DNA of 64,000 nucleotides from Lactarius indigo (Eukaryota > Basidiomycota > Agaricomycetes > Russulales > Russulaceae), in assembly GCA_025766275.1 (NCBI GenBank), contig JAFKAC010000166.1, positions 1 through 64,000 of the forward strand. The letters are read 5' to 3'. This document shows, in pieces, positions 12,689 to 23,915 of this stretch; position 1 is the stretch's first letter; each line of letters begins with the position of its first letter. The notes beneath the pieces were generated by a model. That model did no database searches and had not been told where the DNA came from. It saw nothing but the letters and a program-made list of their open reading frames with translations. The position numbers and the translations under genes were made by a program.

Positions 12689-15600
12689 ATGGCCGAGAAT
12701 AGCCAGGCTACCCCATCGACCAACTCTTACAATTTCAAAGTCATATTTGAAGCTGCCCTGAAAAAATACAAAGAAAAGACCAAACAAAGTCTTGAGGGCC
12801 ATACTCTCCTCACTCGGCTTGAAATGTGCGATTCTCCCACTGCCGTTGTGGATGTACTTGGAGGGCAAGTGAACGCCAACGCCAACGGGAGTTTGAAAAC
12901 CTGGCTCAACCCAATGATCAAAGTCTTGTATGCGTTCTCTGCGACGCTTGGTGAAGGCGTCAGCCTGGTAAAAATTTATGGATCTGTTAGCGATCTCACT
13001 CTAATACCAGTTCTGCAGATGTTTCCGCCCACAAAAATGATATTTGCGGGCGTTGGCGTCCTCCTCTCGGTAATTCACCTCGTTTGTTCCTTTGCGCCGG
13101 CTCTTGTGATGATAAGCGACGATTAGGCAGCCAATGATCTCAATGAGGACCAAGTCACCATCGTCGATATCTTTGAACAGATCGAAAGTTTTTTCGGACG
13201 GCTTGAGGTTTATATTGAGGTCCCACCGACTCCGATGATGAAGAAAACAATGGTGGAAATAATGGCTGAGGTCCTGAATATCCTTGCGATTGTGACCAAG
13301 GAAATCAAACAGAGTCCAGGGAGTAGGTTGAATATTCGCATTTCGTCTCTCCTAGCTCATGTTGGCCCAGAAAGACTTCTGAAGAAGCTCGCAGGACAGG
13401 CAGATATGAAGGACGCGATCAAGACACTAGACAGACTAACAGATAAAGAAGCTCGAATGGCGAGTGCTCTGATCTGGAAGAACACTCACATGATCGACAA
13501 AAAGTTGACGGGAGTAGGCAACGGGGTGAGGTTCGTTGGTGACACAGCACAGGAGGTCGGCACGCAAGTGAAGAACGTCAGAGGCGAAGTGCAAGGTGTC
13601 AGCAACAACGTAGACGACGTGAAGCGTTCGTCATCAGTTCCGTCTCCATTGATCATTGACCATTTAACACAACTGCAGGGAACCAGCTATGGGAGAGCCT
13701 AAGAAAATGGCAATTCCCACCAGATCCATCGATGAATCACAACATCGCGTACTCGCGTCAACATGAGGGAACTGCCGAATGGTTCTTTCAAGGTGGTATC
13801 TTCGAGGAATGGAAGGTTACTGGTTCCCTGTTGTGGATCCACGGCAAACGTATGTCCCTTTGAGACTTGATCGCCTCTGTCATCTGATAGACACACTGTT
13901 GCACAGCGGGCTCTGGGAAGAGTGTCCTATGGTTAGTCCCTCCTCGAATCCTAGCAGTATGGGAAACTTATGAACGTTGGGCAGCTCTGCCGTCATTGAA
14001 GATATTACGACCCTGTACAAGGCCGGATTAGCATCCATGGCGTACTTTTATTTCGACTTTCGAGATACCGAAAAGCAGTCTCTCAGCGATCTACTCCCCT
14101 CCCTTCTCGTTCAACTTTCTACTCATTCCAACCCTCGTCGCGACATACTCTCCCGCCTCTATGAGGCACATGGCAATGGCACCCATCGGCCCAAGGACGA
14201 CACATTGACGCAATGCCTGAAGGAAATGCTTAGTCTTCCCCACCAAGACCCAATTTATCTTATCTTGGATGCTCTCGACGAATGCCCAAACACCACCGGA
14301 ATACCATCCACCCGTAGACGGGTCCTCGACCTCGTGAAGGATCTCGCTGACCTTCAGTTGTCCAATCTTCATATATGTGTGACCAGTCGCCCGGAGGTCG
14401 ACATCAGAGACGTCATTGAGCCGCTCGCGTTTCATTCAATTTCCCTTCACGACGAAAGCGGGCAAAAGGAAGACATTGTCGCATATGTCAAATCTGTCGT
14501 ATACTCTAACTCGAGTGCGGCAATGAGCATGTGGAGGGTGGAGGAGAAAGAACTTGTTATCAAGACGCTCTCGGATAAAGCGGATGGAATGTGAGCCTGG
14601 GAGCATTTCGGGGCGTTGATGAGGCACGCTCACATCGTTTGACAGGTTTCGATGGGTTTATTGTCAACTTGAAGTGCTCCAGAATTGTCTTCGACAGAGC
14701 CTTCGGCAAAAACTCCGTGAATTACCAAGAACTTTGGACGAGACATACGAGCGCATATTGAGGGAAATTGGGAAGGCCGATGCCGACCTAGCTCGTCGGA
14801 TCTTACAATGTCTCACTGTGGCGAGTCGACCACTTCGCGTAGAGGAGCTTGCAGAGATACTCGCCCTCGACTTTGAGGAGGCCGAAGGAAGCATACCGAG
14901 GTTTAACGGGGACTGGCGTTTACAGGATCGGCAACAAGCTCTGTTGATCACTTGCTCCAGCTTAATTGTTGTAGTGGATGATCACGGTTCTCGAATCGTG
15001 CAATTTTCGCACTTCTCGGTGAAAGAGTTCTTGACGTCGGACCGCCTTTCCACTCCAGTCAGGGACATTTCGAGCTTTCGTATCCTTCCCGAGCCCGCAC
15101 ATACAACCCTCGTACAAGCATGCCTGGCAGTTCTACTCTGTTTGAACGACAGCCTCTCTAAGAGAGTGATACGAAGTTACTTCCCTCTGGCAGAATATGC
15201 CGCTCAACATTGGGTGGATCATGCCCAGTTCGGCAATGCGTCATCACGTGTTAAAGACGGGATGCAACATCTTTTTGACCAGTCCAAGCCATATTTTGCG
15301 GCGTGGCACAAGCTTCACGACATTGACCCCTGGTATCCGATCACGATGCAATCTCATGCGACTCCTCTATATTATGCAGCGTTGTGCGGATTTCATGACC
15401 TTGCAGCACACCTCATCTTCAAGAGTCCATGTGATGTAAACGCTAGGGGTGGTCGATACCACAGTCCACTGGCAGCAGCACTACATAATCGACACGAGAG
15501 CGTTGCACTGCTCCTATGCCGGCATGGTGCGGATATAGAGCTTGCGAGCTACAATAACCGTACTTTATTGGTTGGTGGACATGTTGATGCTGTGGAATGG

Positions 15601-16941
15601 TTGCTCAAGTTCAAGCACGACGCAAATGTCGACCCTCAACCAAGCAATGACAGGACACCATCCCAAGAAGCTGTTGGGGTACAGGGACACTGTGGAATTA
15701 CCAGTGCCTCGACTGACCACCGTGACGGGGGTTCTTCATTGCATCTAGCATCAGCTCGTGATCACGTCAAAATTATGCAGCTATTAATAGACAGCGGGGC
15801 AACTGTCGATATACAGGACGAGGACGGCTCCACGCCATTGCATCTGGCGTCGTCTATGGGGAAAGTCAAGTCCATGCAGTTGTTAATCCAGCACGGGGCA
15901 AACGTTAACGCCGTAGACAAGAAAAAATCGACGCCATTGCATCTGGTGTTTACGGTGAGTATTGTATGGTTACCCACTTGGCGTGGGGCTAATTTGGCCA
16001 CACAGGACGGCCAGGGCGCCAACGGGCTTGATTTCTTGCGAGATACCAGAGCCAAAGCCGTGAAGGCACTAATCCTGCCAATGCGTGGGGTGGATGTAAA
16101 CGCAAAGGACATAAACAACTCGACGCCCTTGCATCTAGCATCGTACTGGGGAAAAGTCGAATCTATGCAGCTCTTAATCAGACATGGGGCAAACGTAAAC
16201 GCTGTAGACCAGAAAAATTCGACGCCATTACATCTGGCGTTGTTGACTGTGAGTCCTGAGACCGTGCGGCGGTTATTCACCAAGCATGAGGCTGACGTAA
16301 CCGGACAGGATAACCCCGACACGGCTGGGATTTTGTGGGATGCCAAAGCTAAAGCTGTGGAAGTATTGATACAGCACGGGGCGGATGTAAACGCACTGGA
16401 CGAGAATGGCTCGACGCCATTGCATCTGGCGTCGTCTGCTGGAAGGACCGAATCAATGGAGCTGTTTATCCAGCACAAGGTGGACGTGAACGCGCGGAAC
16501 AAGGACGGCTCGACACCGTTGCACCTGGCATCGTCAGCGTGGATCCTCGACCCCGTGTCCCTGTTAATCAAGCACGGGGCAGATGTGAACGAACAGGACA
16601 AGAACAAATTGACACCATTACATCTGGCCGCCGCGACTTCGGGTACCGAATGCGTACGGCTGTTGATCCAGAAAGGGGCGAATGTAGACGCGCGGGACAA
16701 GAATAACTCGACGCCATTGCATTGGGTTTCATCTCGTCGGAGACACGGGACAGAGATCGTGAGCTTGCTACTTGAGAATGGTGCGACTGCGGACGCAAAG
16801 GATGACAAGGGCCGGACACCATACGATATCGCGTCGTCAACTTCTGGAAGAATATTTCATGAGATTGCAAGGTTGATTTCAAAGAATCTGGATTGTTCCA
16901 GGGAGAGGATAGTCCGTGATCCAGGGAATGTCGTACCTTAG
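12689..16941 (+). CDS. NLR-like STAND protein, Goodbye-NACHT-ankyrin (copy A)
   Basis: Six exons: 12689-13069, 13127-13625, 13679-13849, 13907-13931, 13985-14590 and 14646-16941, giving 1325 residues with a consistent frame. The N-terminal Goodbye domain of fungal STAND proteins (about residues 8-130) contains FKVIFEAALKKYKEKTKQ; a helical extension follows. NACHT has Walker A GKPGSGKS encoded mostly by the 25-nt fourth exon, Walker B YLILDALDECPN and VTSRPEVDIRD. Then come a winged-helix-like linker (QFSHFSVKEFL) and about a dozen ankyrin repeats (STPLHLAS, HGADVNA). The start at 12689 is an internal Met relative to copies B and C, whose start is ACG here with a one-base loss. Expected role is cytoplasmic non-self recognition by oligomerisation; that is family inference. 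Two 60-nt stretches at 15955-16014 and 16249-16308 look like in-frame introns. Confidence 0.88.
13907..13931 (+). other. 25-nt microexon coding the P-loop, copy A
   Basis: Exon of 25 nt between introns 13850-13906 (GTATGT...CACAG) and 13932-13984 (GTTAGT...GGCAG). It supplies the residues completing GKPGSGKSVLC, the Walker A motif of NACHT. The reading frame requires it: the flanking exons end in phase 1 and begin in phase 2. Confidence 0.85.
15955..16014 (+). other. In-frame intron-like segment in ankyrin exon, copy A (first)
   Basis: 60 nt beginning GTGAGT, with CTAAT 26 nt before its terminal CAG. Multiple of three with no stop, so protein is possible with or without splicing. It follows STPLHLVFT and replaces the second helix of an ankyrin repeat. 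An alternative acceptor lies at 16005. Confidence 0.5.
16249..16308 (+). other. In-frame intron-like segment in ankyrin exon, copy A (second)
   Basis: 60 nt beginning GTGAGT and ending GGACAG, with CTGAC at 16291-16295. No stop in frame. When read through it encodes an ankyrin-like helix and loop (ending EADVTGQ). Confidence 0.5.
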
Positions 16942-17269
16942 TGTCTTCCTGTAACTTATCAATCTGAGACCATCAATAGGATCTTTCGTTACGCATCGCA
17001 AATGTATAGATCTCCGTCACAAAGTACGCCCGCAAAAGTCGCAACGGAGTGCGCTCTCGGGTGCGAGTGATATAGCATTTTCCATCCAGCAAAAGTTGAC
17101 ATTGCCAATGCGCGAGGTATCTCGTCAACTGTTCAACGTTCAACGCGTAATCGGCAACAAGGAAAGTATGGGAGGCAACTATCAGGGCCCGAAACTCGAG
17201 TTAATAACATCCAGTCACCGCGCACTTCACGCAATGTTCAAAACATCCGCAACAATAACTTCGCTGCAA

Positions 17270-18330
17270 ATGCTGGCTGGAATGAGATGACTGAACCGGG
17301 ACCACCGGCCACGTTAGCTAGACGTGGCACAACGGGGGATGTATAATATTGTAAGAGGTATAGTGAGGATAGGATTGTGTGAGAGCGAAGTACGGCCTGG
17401 GTACAACCAACGCGGGACCAAGGGCTCTTGGTGAGCGTCATCCGGCATGAGGTACTCGAAGAGTCAATACTACACGACTCGTTCGCCCTCGACCGTGCTG
17501 CGAGCCAATATGAGATATTCCAAAACTCGTTCATAGTAAAGTTGCGTATTTGCAGGGCCAGGAGCGCCGCTAGCGGAAACACATAGGTTGATCAGACGAT
17601 ATTGAAGTTGCGGGAAAAAAACACACGCACTCTGCACCTCGGTCCTTCCCGTATCGTGAAGTTATCCCGGATCAGAACGTCGCGACGATCCTCCTTCGTC
17701 GACTCTCGAACGCGATCCACAGGTCAGCGACGTCGTTACCGTGTTCCCGATCGCCCGCGCGTGACTATGTCGCCAACCGCCGTGCCACCTGCTCGCTGTA
17801 CATATCTCTGCTTGTGCTCATGTTGGCCGAGAGAAGGCGCGCGAAGTGCACCCGTCGCTCCTATTCGCTCCCACTGAACGCTAGCGGCGGAGATGTGGAC
17901 GTCTTTCAGCGGCAGATCAAGCGCGAGCCCATCTGAGTGTACGATAACATGGACGAAGCTGCAAGAAATCCAGTGAGCGCCGCAGGTCGGGATGATGCCC
18001 ATGACGACGAGTGGCCGCGTAGTAGCGGCCCCGCGTCCAAGTTCTTCGCACTAGGCAAGGCTCTACCAAGGACGACGGTGGAGTATAGGGGGGGGACGTA
18101 CACCGCGGACGAGATGACAAAAGTTCCCATCACATTCGGACACAGGCAGAAAGGGATATCGAAACGCACGCAAGGATATGCATGCCGCGTCATGAGCGTG
18201 AGGTTAGATGCGGAAGTGGCAATCTTCTCGGCGGTTCCCGCACAATGATGCTTTGGCTGTACACGCCGACTAATCCCACACCTGACCTCGATGCGACCGC
18301 CTGTGTATTGTGGAACATGAATACACGGCA
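17270..18330. repeat. Duplicated 3' flank of NLR copy A
   Basis: This stretch aligns piecewise with 22935-23810 downstream of copy B: for example GGCATGAGGTACTC near 17446 and 23032, CTCGTTCGCCCTCGAC near 17478 and 23048, and CTCGAACGCGATCC near 17706 and 23332. The flank was therefore copied with the NLR gene. Minus-strand frames resemble each other between the two copies but are broken, so it may hold an old convergent gene. No function is recognised. Confidence 0.65.
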
Positions 18331-18569
18331 CTTATTCTTGAATAGGTAATGAGATCAAGTACTTCCCAAAAAAGAACACAAAGCAAGCAATGCCCATTTC
18401 CGCCAAATAAGCAATTATTGTAATCCCGTGAGTCGGGGGCAGTGTCATCCAGGCCTCTGAGGTACCCATTATGATCTTTGGGGATATATCGACGTTTAAA
18501 ACATCGTGCATGCTCGGTTACCAGTAACTTTTCCCTAGCCCTATCAGCGACGTTACAACCACTCTCAAC

Positions 18570-21500
18570 ATGAGTCAGGCCCCCGCTTCCAGCTCGATGG
18601 GTCAGAGTACTCCACTGACGGACTCTTACAATTTCAAAGTCATCTTTGAAGCCGCCCTGGAGGCGTACAAGAAGAAGACCAAGCAAAGTCTCGAGGGCCA
18701 CGCTCTCCTCGCACAGCTCGATTCATGCGATTCTCCCGCCGCCATTCTAGACCTGCTTCGAGGCCAAGTCAACCCGAACTCCGATGAGGGTTTGAAAAAG
18801 TGGCTTAATCCAACGATTAGCGTTCTGTACGCGTTCTCTGAAACTCTTGGTGCGGCCGTCGGCTTGGTAAATATCGACGAATCTGTCCGTGATCTGGCTC
18901 TGATAGCAGTGCAACAGATATTCTCACCCGCAACAGTGATATTTGCGGGAATTGGTATCCTCCTCTTGGTAAGTGGCTTTGTTTATTGCTTTGTCCAGGC
19001 TCTGATGACATATAATGACAATAAGGCGGCTAAAGATCTGAATGAGGACCAAGGTACCCTCGTCGATATCTTCGAACAGATCGAAAACTTCTTCAGACGG
19101 CTTGAAATTTATACTAAGGTCCCGCCAACACCAGCAATGACGGACACAATGGTGAAGATAATGGTCGGGGTGATGGATATCCTTGCGATCGCGACGAAAG
19201 AGATCAAACAGAGTCGAGCAAGTGAGTCGAGCCTTCGCATTACGTTACTCTTGGCTGATATCGGTCCAGAAAGGTTTTTGAAGAAGCTGGCAGGACGGAC
19301 GGATATGAAGGACGCAATAAAGAGACTGGACAAATTGACGAATGAAGAAGCTCGAATGGCGAATGCCCAGATCTTGGAGAACACCCACCTAATCGACGTC
19401 AAGTTGACGGGGGTCGAGACGCAAATGAAGAATGTCAGAGGTGAATTACAACGCGTCTGCAACAACGTAGACGACGAGAAGCGCTGCTGACTGTTGACCA
19501 TCTAACACGACTGCAGGGGACGAACTACGAGAGAGCCTAATAAAATGGCAATCTCCGCCAGATCCATCTATAAATCACAACATCGCATGCGATCGTCAAC
19601 ACGAGGGAACAGCAGAGTGGTTCTTCCGACGAGACATCTTCGAGGAATGGAAGGTTACTGGTTCCCTGTTGTGGATCCACGGCAAACGTATGTTCCTTTT
19701 ACACTTGACCGCTTCTGCCATCTAATGGACACCTTGTTACACAGCGGGCTCTGGGAAGAGTGTCCTATGGTTAGTCCCTCCTCGAATCTGTATAGGAAAC
19801 TGACGAACGTGGAGCAGCTCTGCCATCATCGAAAACATTTCAGTCCTGTGCAAGGGAGGATTGTCATCCATGGCATATTTTTATTTCGATTTTCGAGATA
19901 TCGACAAGCAATCTCTCAGCAAACTACTCCCCTCTCTTCTTGTTCAACTTTCTGCTCATTGTTATCCTCGTCGCAACATACTCTCCCGCCTCTATGAAGC
20001 ACATGGCAATAGCACGCCTCAGCCCAAGGATAGCGCATTGGTGCAATGCCTGAAGGAAATGCTTACTCTTCCCGACCAACGCCCGATTTATCTTATCTTG
20101 GATGCTCTCGATGAATGTCCCAACACTTCTGTCCCGTCCGCCCGTAAACGGGTCCTTGATCTCGTGAAGGATCTCGTTGGCCTTCGGCTACCAAATCTCC
20201 ATATATGTGTGACCAGCCGTCCGGAGGTCGACATCAGGAATGCCATCGAGCCGCTCGCGTTTCATCCGGTTTCCCTTCACGACGAAAACGGGCAAAAGGA
20301 AGACATTGCCGCATATATCCGATCTGTCGTCTACTCTGACTCGGGTCCGGCGATGATCAGGTGGAGGGTGGAGGAGAAAGAACTTGTTATCGAGACACTG
20401 ACGGACAAGGCTGACGGAATGTGAGAGCACTTCAGGACGTTGATTGGTCTAGCTCACATCGTTTACTATATCAGGTTCCGATGGGTTTACTGTCAACTCG
20501 CAGTGCTGCAGAAGTGTCTTCGGCCGAGTCTCCGACAGACACTCGGTGAACTTCCGGGAACTCTGGACGAGACATACGAGCGCATATTGGATGAGATTGG
20601 GAAGCCCAACGGAGACCTTGCTCGTCAGATCTTACAATGCCTCGCTGTGGCGAGCCGACCACTTAGAGTTGAAGAACTTGGGGATATACTCGCGCTCGAC
20701 TTCAAGGCGGCCAAAGGAAGAACACCAGAGCTTAACGAAGATTGGCGGTCGCAAGACCGGCAGCAAGACTTGCTGATCACTTGCTCTAGCTTGATCACCA
20801 TAGTTGATCACCATGGTGATCGGGTCGTGCAATTTTCGCACTTCTCGGTAAAAGAATTCTTGATGTCGGATCGCCTTGCCAAACCATCCAGGGACATTTC
20901 GAGCTTTCATATCCTTCCCAAGTCCGCACATACAATTCTCGTACAAGCATGCCTGGCAGTTCTACTCCACTTGGACCGCTCCATTCCTCTGCTCCAGTAC
21001 GCCGCTCAGCACTGGGTAGGCCATGCTCAGTTCGAGAAGGTGTCGTCACGTGTTCAAGATGGGATGCAGCGCCTTTTCGACCCGTCTAAGCCACACTTCG
21101 CGGCGTGGCTCGATTTGCACGACATCGAATATTACGAATCCTGGCCTCTGAATTGTTCAAAACTTCAAGGGCTTCCACTATATTACGCTTCATTGTGCGG
21201 ATTTCATGACTTGGCAGAACATCTCGTCCTCAAGAATCCACTGGATGTGAACGCTAGGGTTGGTCAACACCGCAGTCCGCTGGCAGCGGCACTCCATAAT
21301 CGACACGAGAGCATTGCTGAGCTATTATATCAGCATGGGGCAGATAAAGAGCTCGCAAGCCGCAATAACGAGACTTTATTATTTTATGGACATGCTGATG
21401 CCGTTCAATGGTTACTCGAGCATGGTGCAGATGTTAACCTTAGGCTCCAGAAAGACGACTATTGGTGGTATAAATACGGAAATGCTAAGCCCCTACGGAG

Positions 21501-22707
21501 TTACCTTGAGAGGTTCAGAAGAGGTGCCAACCCTGCGATTGACCACGGGGATTCTCCATTGCTTCTGGCATCGGGCCGTGATCACTTCGAGATTATGCGG
21601 CTATTAATTGACCGCAAGGCAGATGTAAACGCACGGGACAAATGCAATTTGACGCCGTTGCACCTAGCGTCATCCAATGGGAATGCAAAATCTGTGTCGC
21701 TATTAATCCAACACGGGGCGGACCTAAATGCACGGGACGAGTGGAACCTGACGCCATTGCATCGAGCGTCATTCAACCGGAGCACCGAAGCCATGGGACT
21801 GTTAATCCAGCATGGGGCATATGTAAACGCCCGGGACATGGGAAACTCGACGCCATTACATCTGGCGTTGTCATATGTGAGTGCCGAATCTGTACAATTA
21901 TTCATCTAGTATGCGATTGACGTAGCCAGACAGGGCAGAGCTGACGCTGCGGAGGTATTAGTCCAGCACGGGGCAGATGTAAACGCACGGGACGAGAACG
22001 ACTGGACACCATTGCATCAGGCGGCGTCGTACTATTATGATCCCAAATCCGTGGAATTGTTAATCCGGCACGGGGGGGACGTAAATGCAAGGAACAACAG
22101 CAAACGGACGCCGTTGCATATAGCGTCGTCCTCGGGAGGAGCCAAAGTCATGCAGCTTTTAATCCAGCACGGGGCAGACGTGGCCGCACGTGACGAGGAC
22201 GACTCGCTGCCAATACACTTAAGCCGTAATGCCAATTCCCTACAGGTGTTAATCCAGCACGGGGCGGACGTGAATGCACGTGACAAGAACGGCTCGACGC
22301 CAATACACCTCGCGTCGGCAAAGTTTGATGTCTATTCCGTATGGGTGTTAATCCAGCACGGAGCGGACGTGACCTTGGACGTGAATGCACGGGATAAGGA
22401 CGGCTCGACGCTATTGCATCAAGTATCGACCAATGGCTGTGCCGATCTCATACCGGTGTTAATCCAGCACGGGGCGGATATAAACGCACGGAACAAGCGT
22501 AACTCGACGCCATTGCATCTGGCATTATCTCCACGGTTATGGGGAGTCAAGATCGGGATAGTGAGCCTTCTACTCGAGCATGGCGCGGATGCGGATGCAA
22601 AGGATGACATGGGCCAGACACCATACGAGATAGCGTTATCATCCCAGAGTATATCTGATGATATCACCCAGTTGATTTTAGACCATCGTAATCGTGGCAG
22701 AGAATGA
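18570..22707 (+). CDS. NLR-like STAND protein, Goodbye-NACHT-ankyrin (copy B), possibly impaired
   Basis: Same architecture as copy A. Start ATG at 18570 (MSQAPASSSMGQ). Exon 1 is 18570-18968; then comes a 57-nt intron without a stop. Exon 2 ends at 19482 by homology, but the donor there is missing: the intron remnant is 34 nt and starts GC. A GTGAAT donor at 19441 would join in frame to 19517. Later exons are 19517-19687, 19745-19769 (P-loop GKPGSGKS), 19818-20420 and 20475 onward. A TAG at 21907-21909 interrupts the ankyrin array, but it lies in a 57-nt intron-like segment (21877-21933) whose removal keeps frame to 22707. With 19441 and 21877 used as donors the product is 1262 residues. Unspliced at exon 2, translation stops at 19490, giving a 306-residue Goodbye-only protein. 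Confidence 0.78.
19745..19769 (+). other. 25-nt microexon coding the P-loop, copy B
   Basis: Identical in all 25 bases to the copy A exon at 13907-13931 and flanked by the same kind of introns (GTATGT donor upstream, GTTAGT downstream). It completes GKPGSGKSVLC. Confidence 0.85.
21877..21933 (+). other. Intron-like segment containing TAG in ankyrin exon, copy B
   Basis: 57 nt beginning GTGAGT and ending AGACAG, at the same place in the repeat as in A and C. The in-frame TAG at 21907-21909 stands where related copies read CAG or another sense codon. Splicing would remove it and keep frame. Confidence 0.55.
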
Positions 22708-22934
22708 ACATAGTGGCTCGTTACCCAAGGAATGTCGTACCTTAGCGGCGTCTACATTTCCCGTACAAATAGAGAGATTCAGAAATTGGCGACCATTGAT
22801 AGGAACTTTCACCACGCAATGCAAATATATGGGTCACTACAGTACAGATCCCCACCAAGTACAATCGGAAAGTCGTAATACTGTACTCTCAGATGTGGGT
22901 GATACGGCATTTCCCCTGCAAGTTTTATCAATTA

Positions 22935-23810
22935 GTATTGTATACTAAGGATAGGACTATGTGACAGCGAGGTACGATCTTGGTAAGACAGCGAGGGATC
23001 GAGGGCTCCTGGTGGGTGTCACTGACATCCGGCATGAGGTACTCCACCTCGTTCGCCCTCGACTGCGCCACGAGCAGACGTTCCAAGACTTGTTCATAAC
23101 GATCGGTTGGTACGGTCCATGTACCATTTCAGGAACTCGGCTTGCTGATGGGCAATCCGCCATCGCAACGTCTCGTTTGAATACGCAGGATCAAGAGCGC
23201 CGCCAGCGAAAACGATCAGACGTCGACAGTTGGGTTGCGGACAAAACACACACACCTCATAGCTCGATCCTTCCCGTATTATGAGGCTTTCCTGGCTTAG
23301 AGAACGCCGCGATGACCCTCCTTGGTTGGTCCTCGAACGCGATCCCTGCCGCGTTGCTGTTCCGCAGGTCGGCGAGCTGTCGCCTGCTCGGCGCCCCCGG
23401 GGAGTTCCCGTGCGTGGTGCAGCGCCAGGTCACCCACCTTCGTGTGCCACCCTGCACGCCGTCCATATCCTTGCGCGTGGTCATGTCAGTCAAGAAGGTG
23501 CGCGAAGGGTGTTTTTCCCGCTCGCGGACACCGAACGTCGGTGAGATGCGGGTACGCACTAGCATCAGGCGCGAGCTCGTCTGGGCGTGCCCGAGGTTGC
23601 AAGAAGCCCAGAACGACGTGTAGTCACGAAGCGGCGGCCCTATGTTTGAGCGCTTCGCACCTGGAAAGGCTCTATTAAGAACGGCGGTGTTGTGGGACAC
23701 CGCCGAAACTGCGTATTGAAGAGCATGACGTCGAACTTGAAACGCACGGAGGTCCGGAGTGGCTGTGAAGAAGATTCCCACGATTGTTCGCCCTATTAGC
23801 GACAAGGTCA
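22935..23810. repeat. Duplicated 3' flank of NLR copy B
   Basis: Counterpart of 17270-18330 (see the matched words there). The minus-strand frame 23811-23257 (184 codons) is longest here and shares a segment around its middle (RAFPGAKR..GPPLRDYTSFWAS) with a degenerate version in the copy A flank. It may be a remnant of a convergent gene with no recognised family. Confidence 0.6.
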
Positions 23811-23915
23811 CGGCACAGCCATCATCTCTGAGTGCGCCCTTTTCATCCCTCCACTTTTTTAGTTCGTCTCCATCGGTCTTTGCTTAAAAAACTCCTCCAG
23901 GATATAATTTTTCCG

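Noticed and set aside
15762..16808. 348-codon antisense frame over the copy A ankyrin region
   Set aside because: It is the mirror of repeated ankyrin codons (repeating CNGVE-type words) and has no independent features.
21907..21909. Stop codon as proof that copy B is a pseudogene
   Set aside because: It lies in a frame-preserving intron-like segment shared with A and C, and the ankyrin frame continues to 22707, so decay is not proven.
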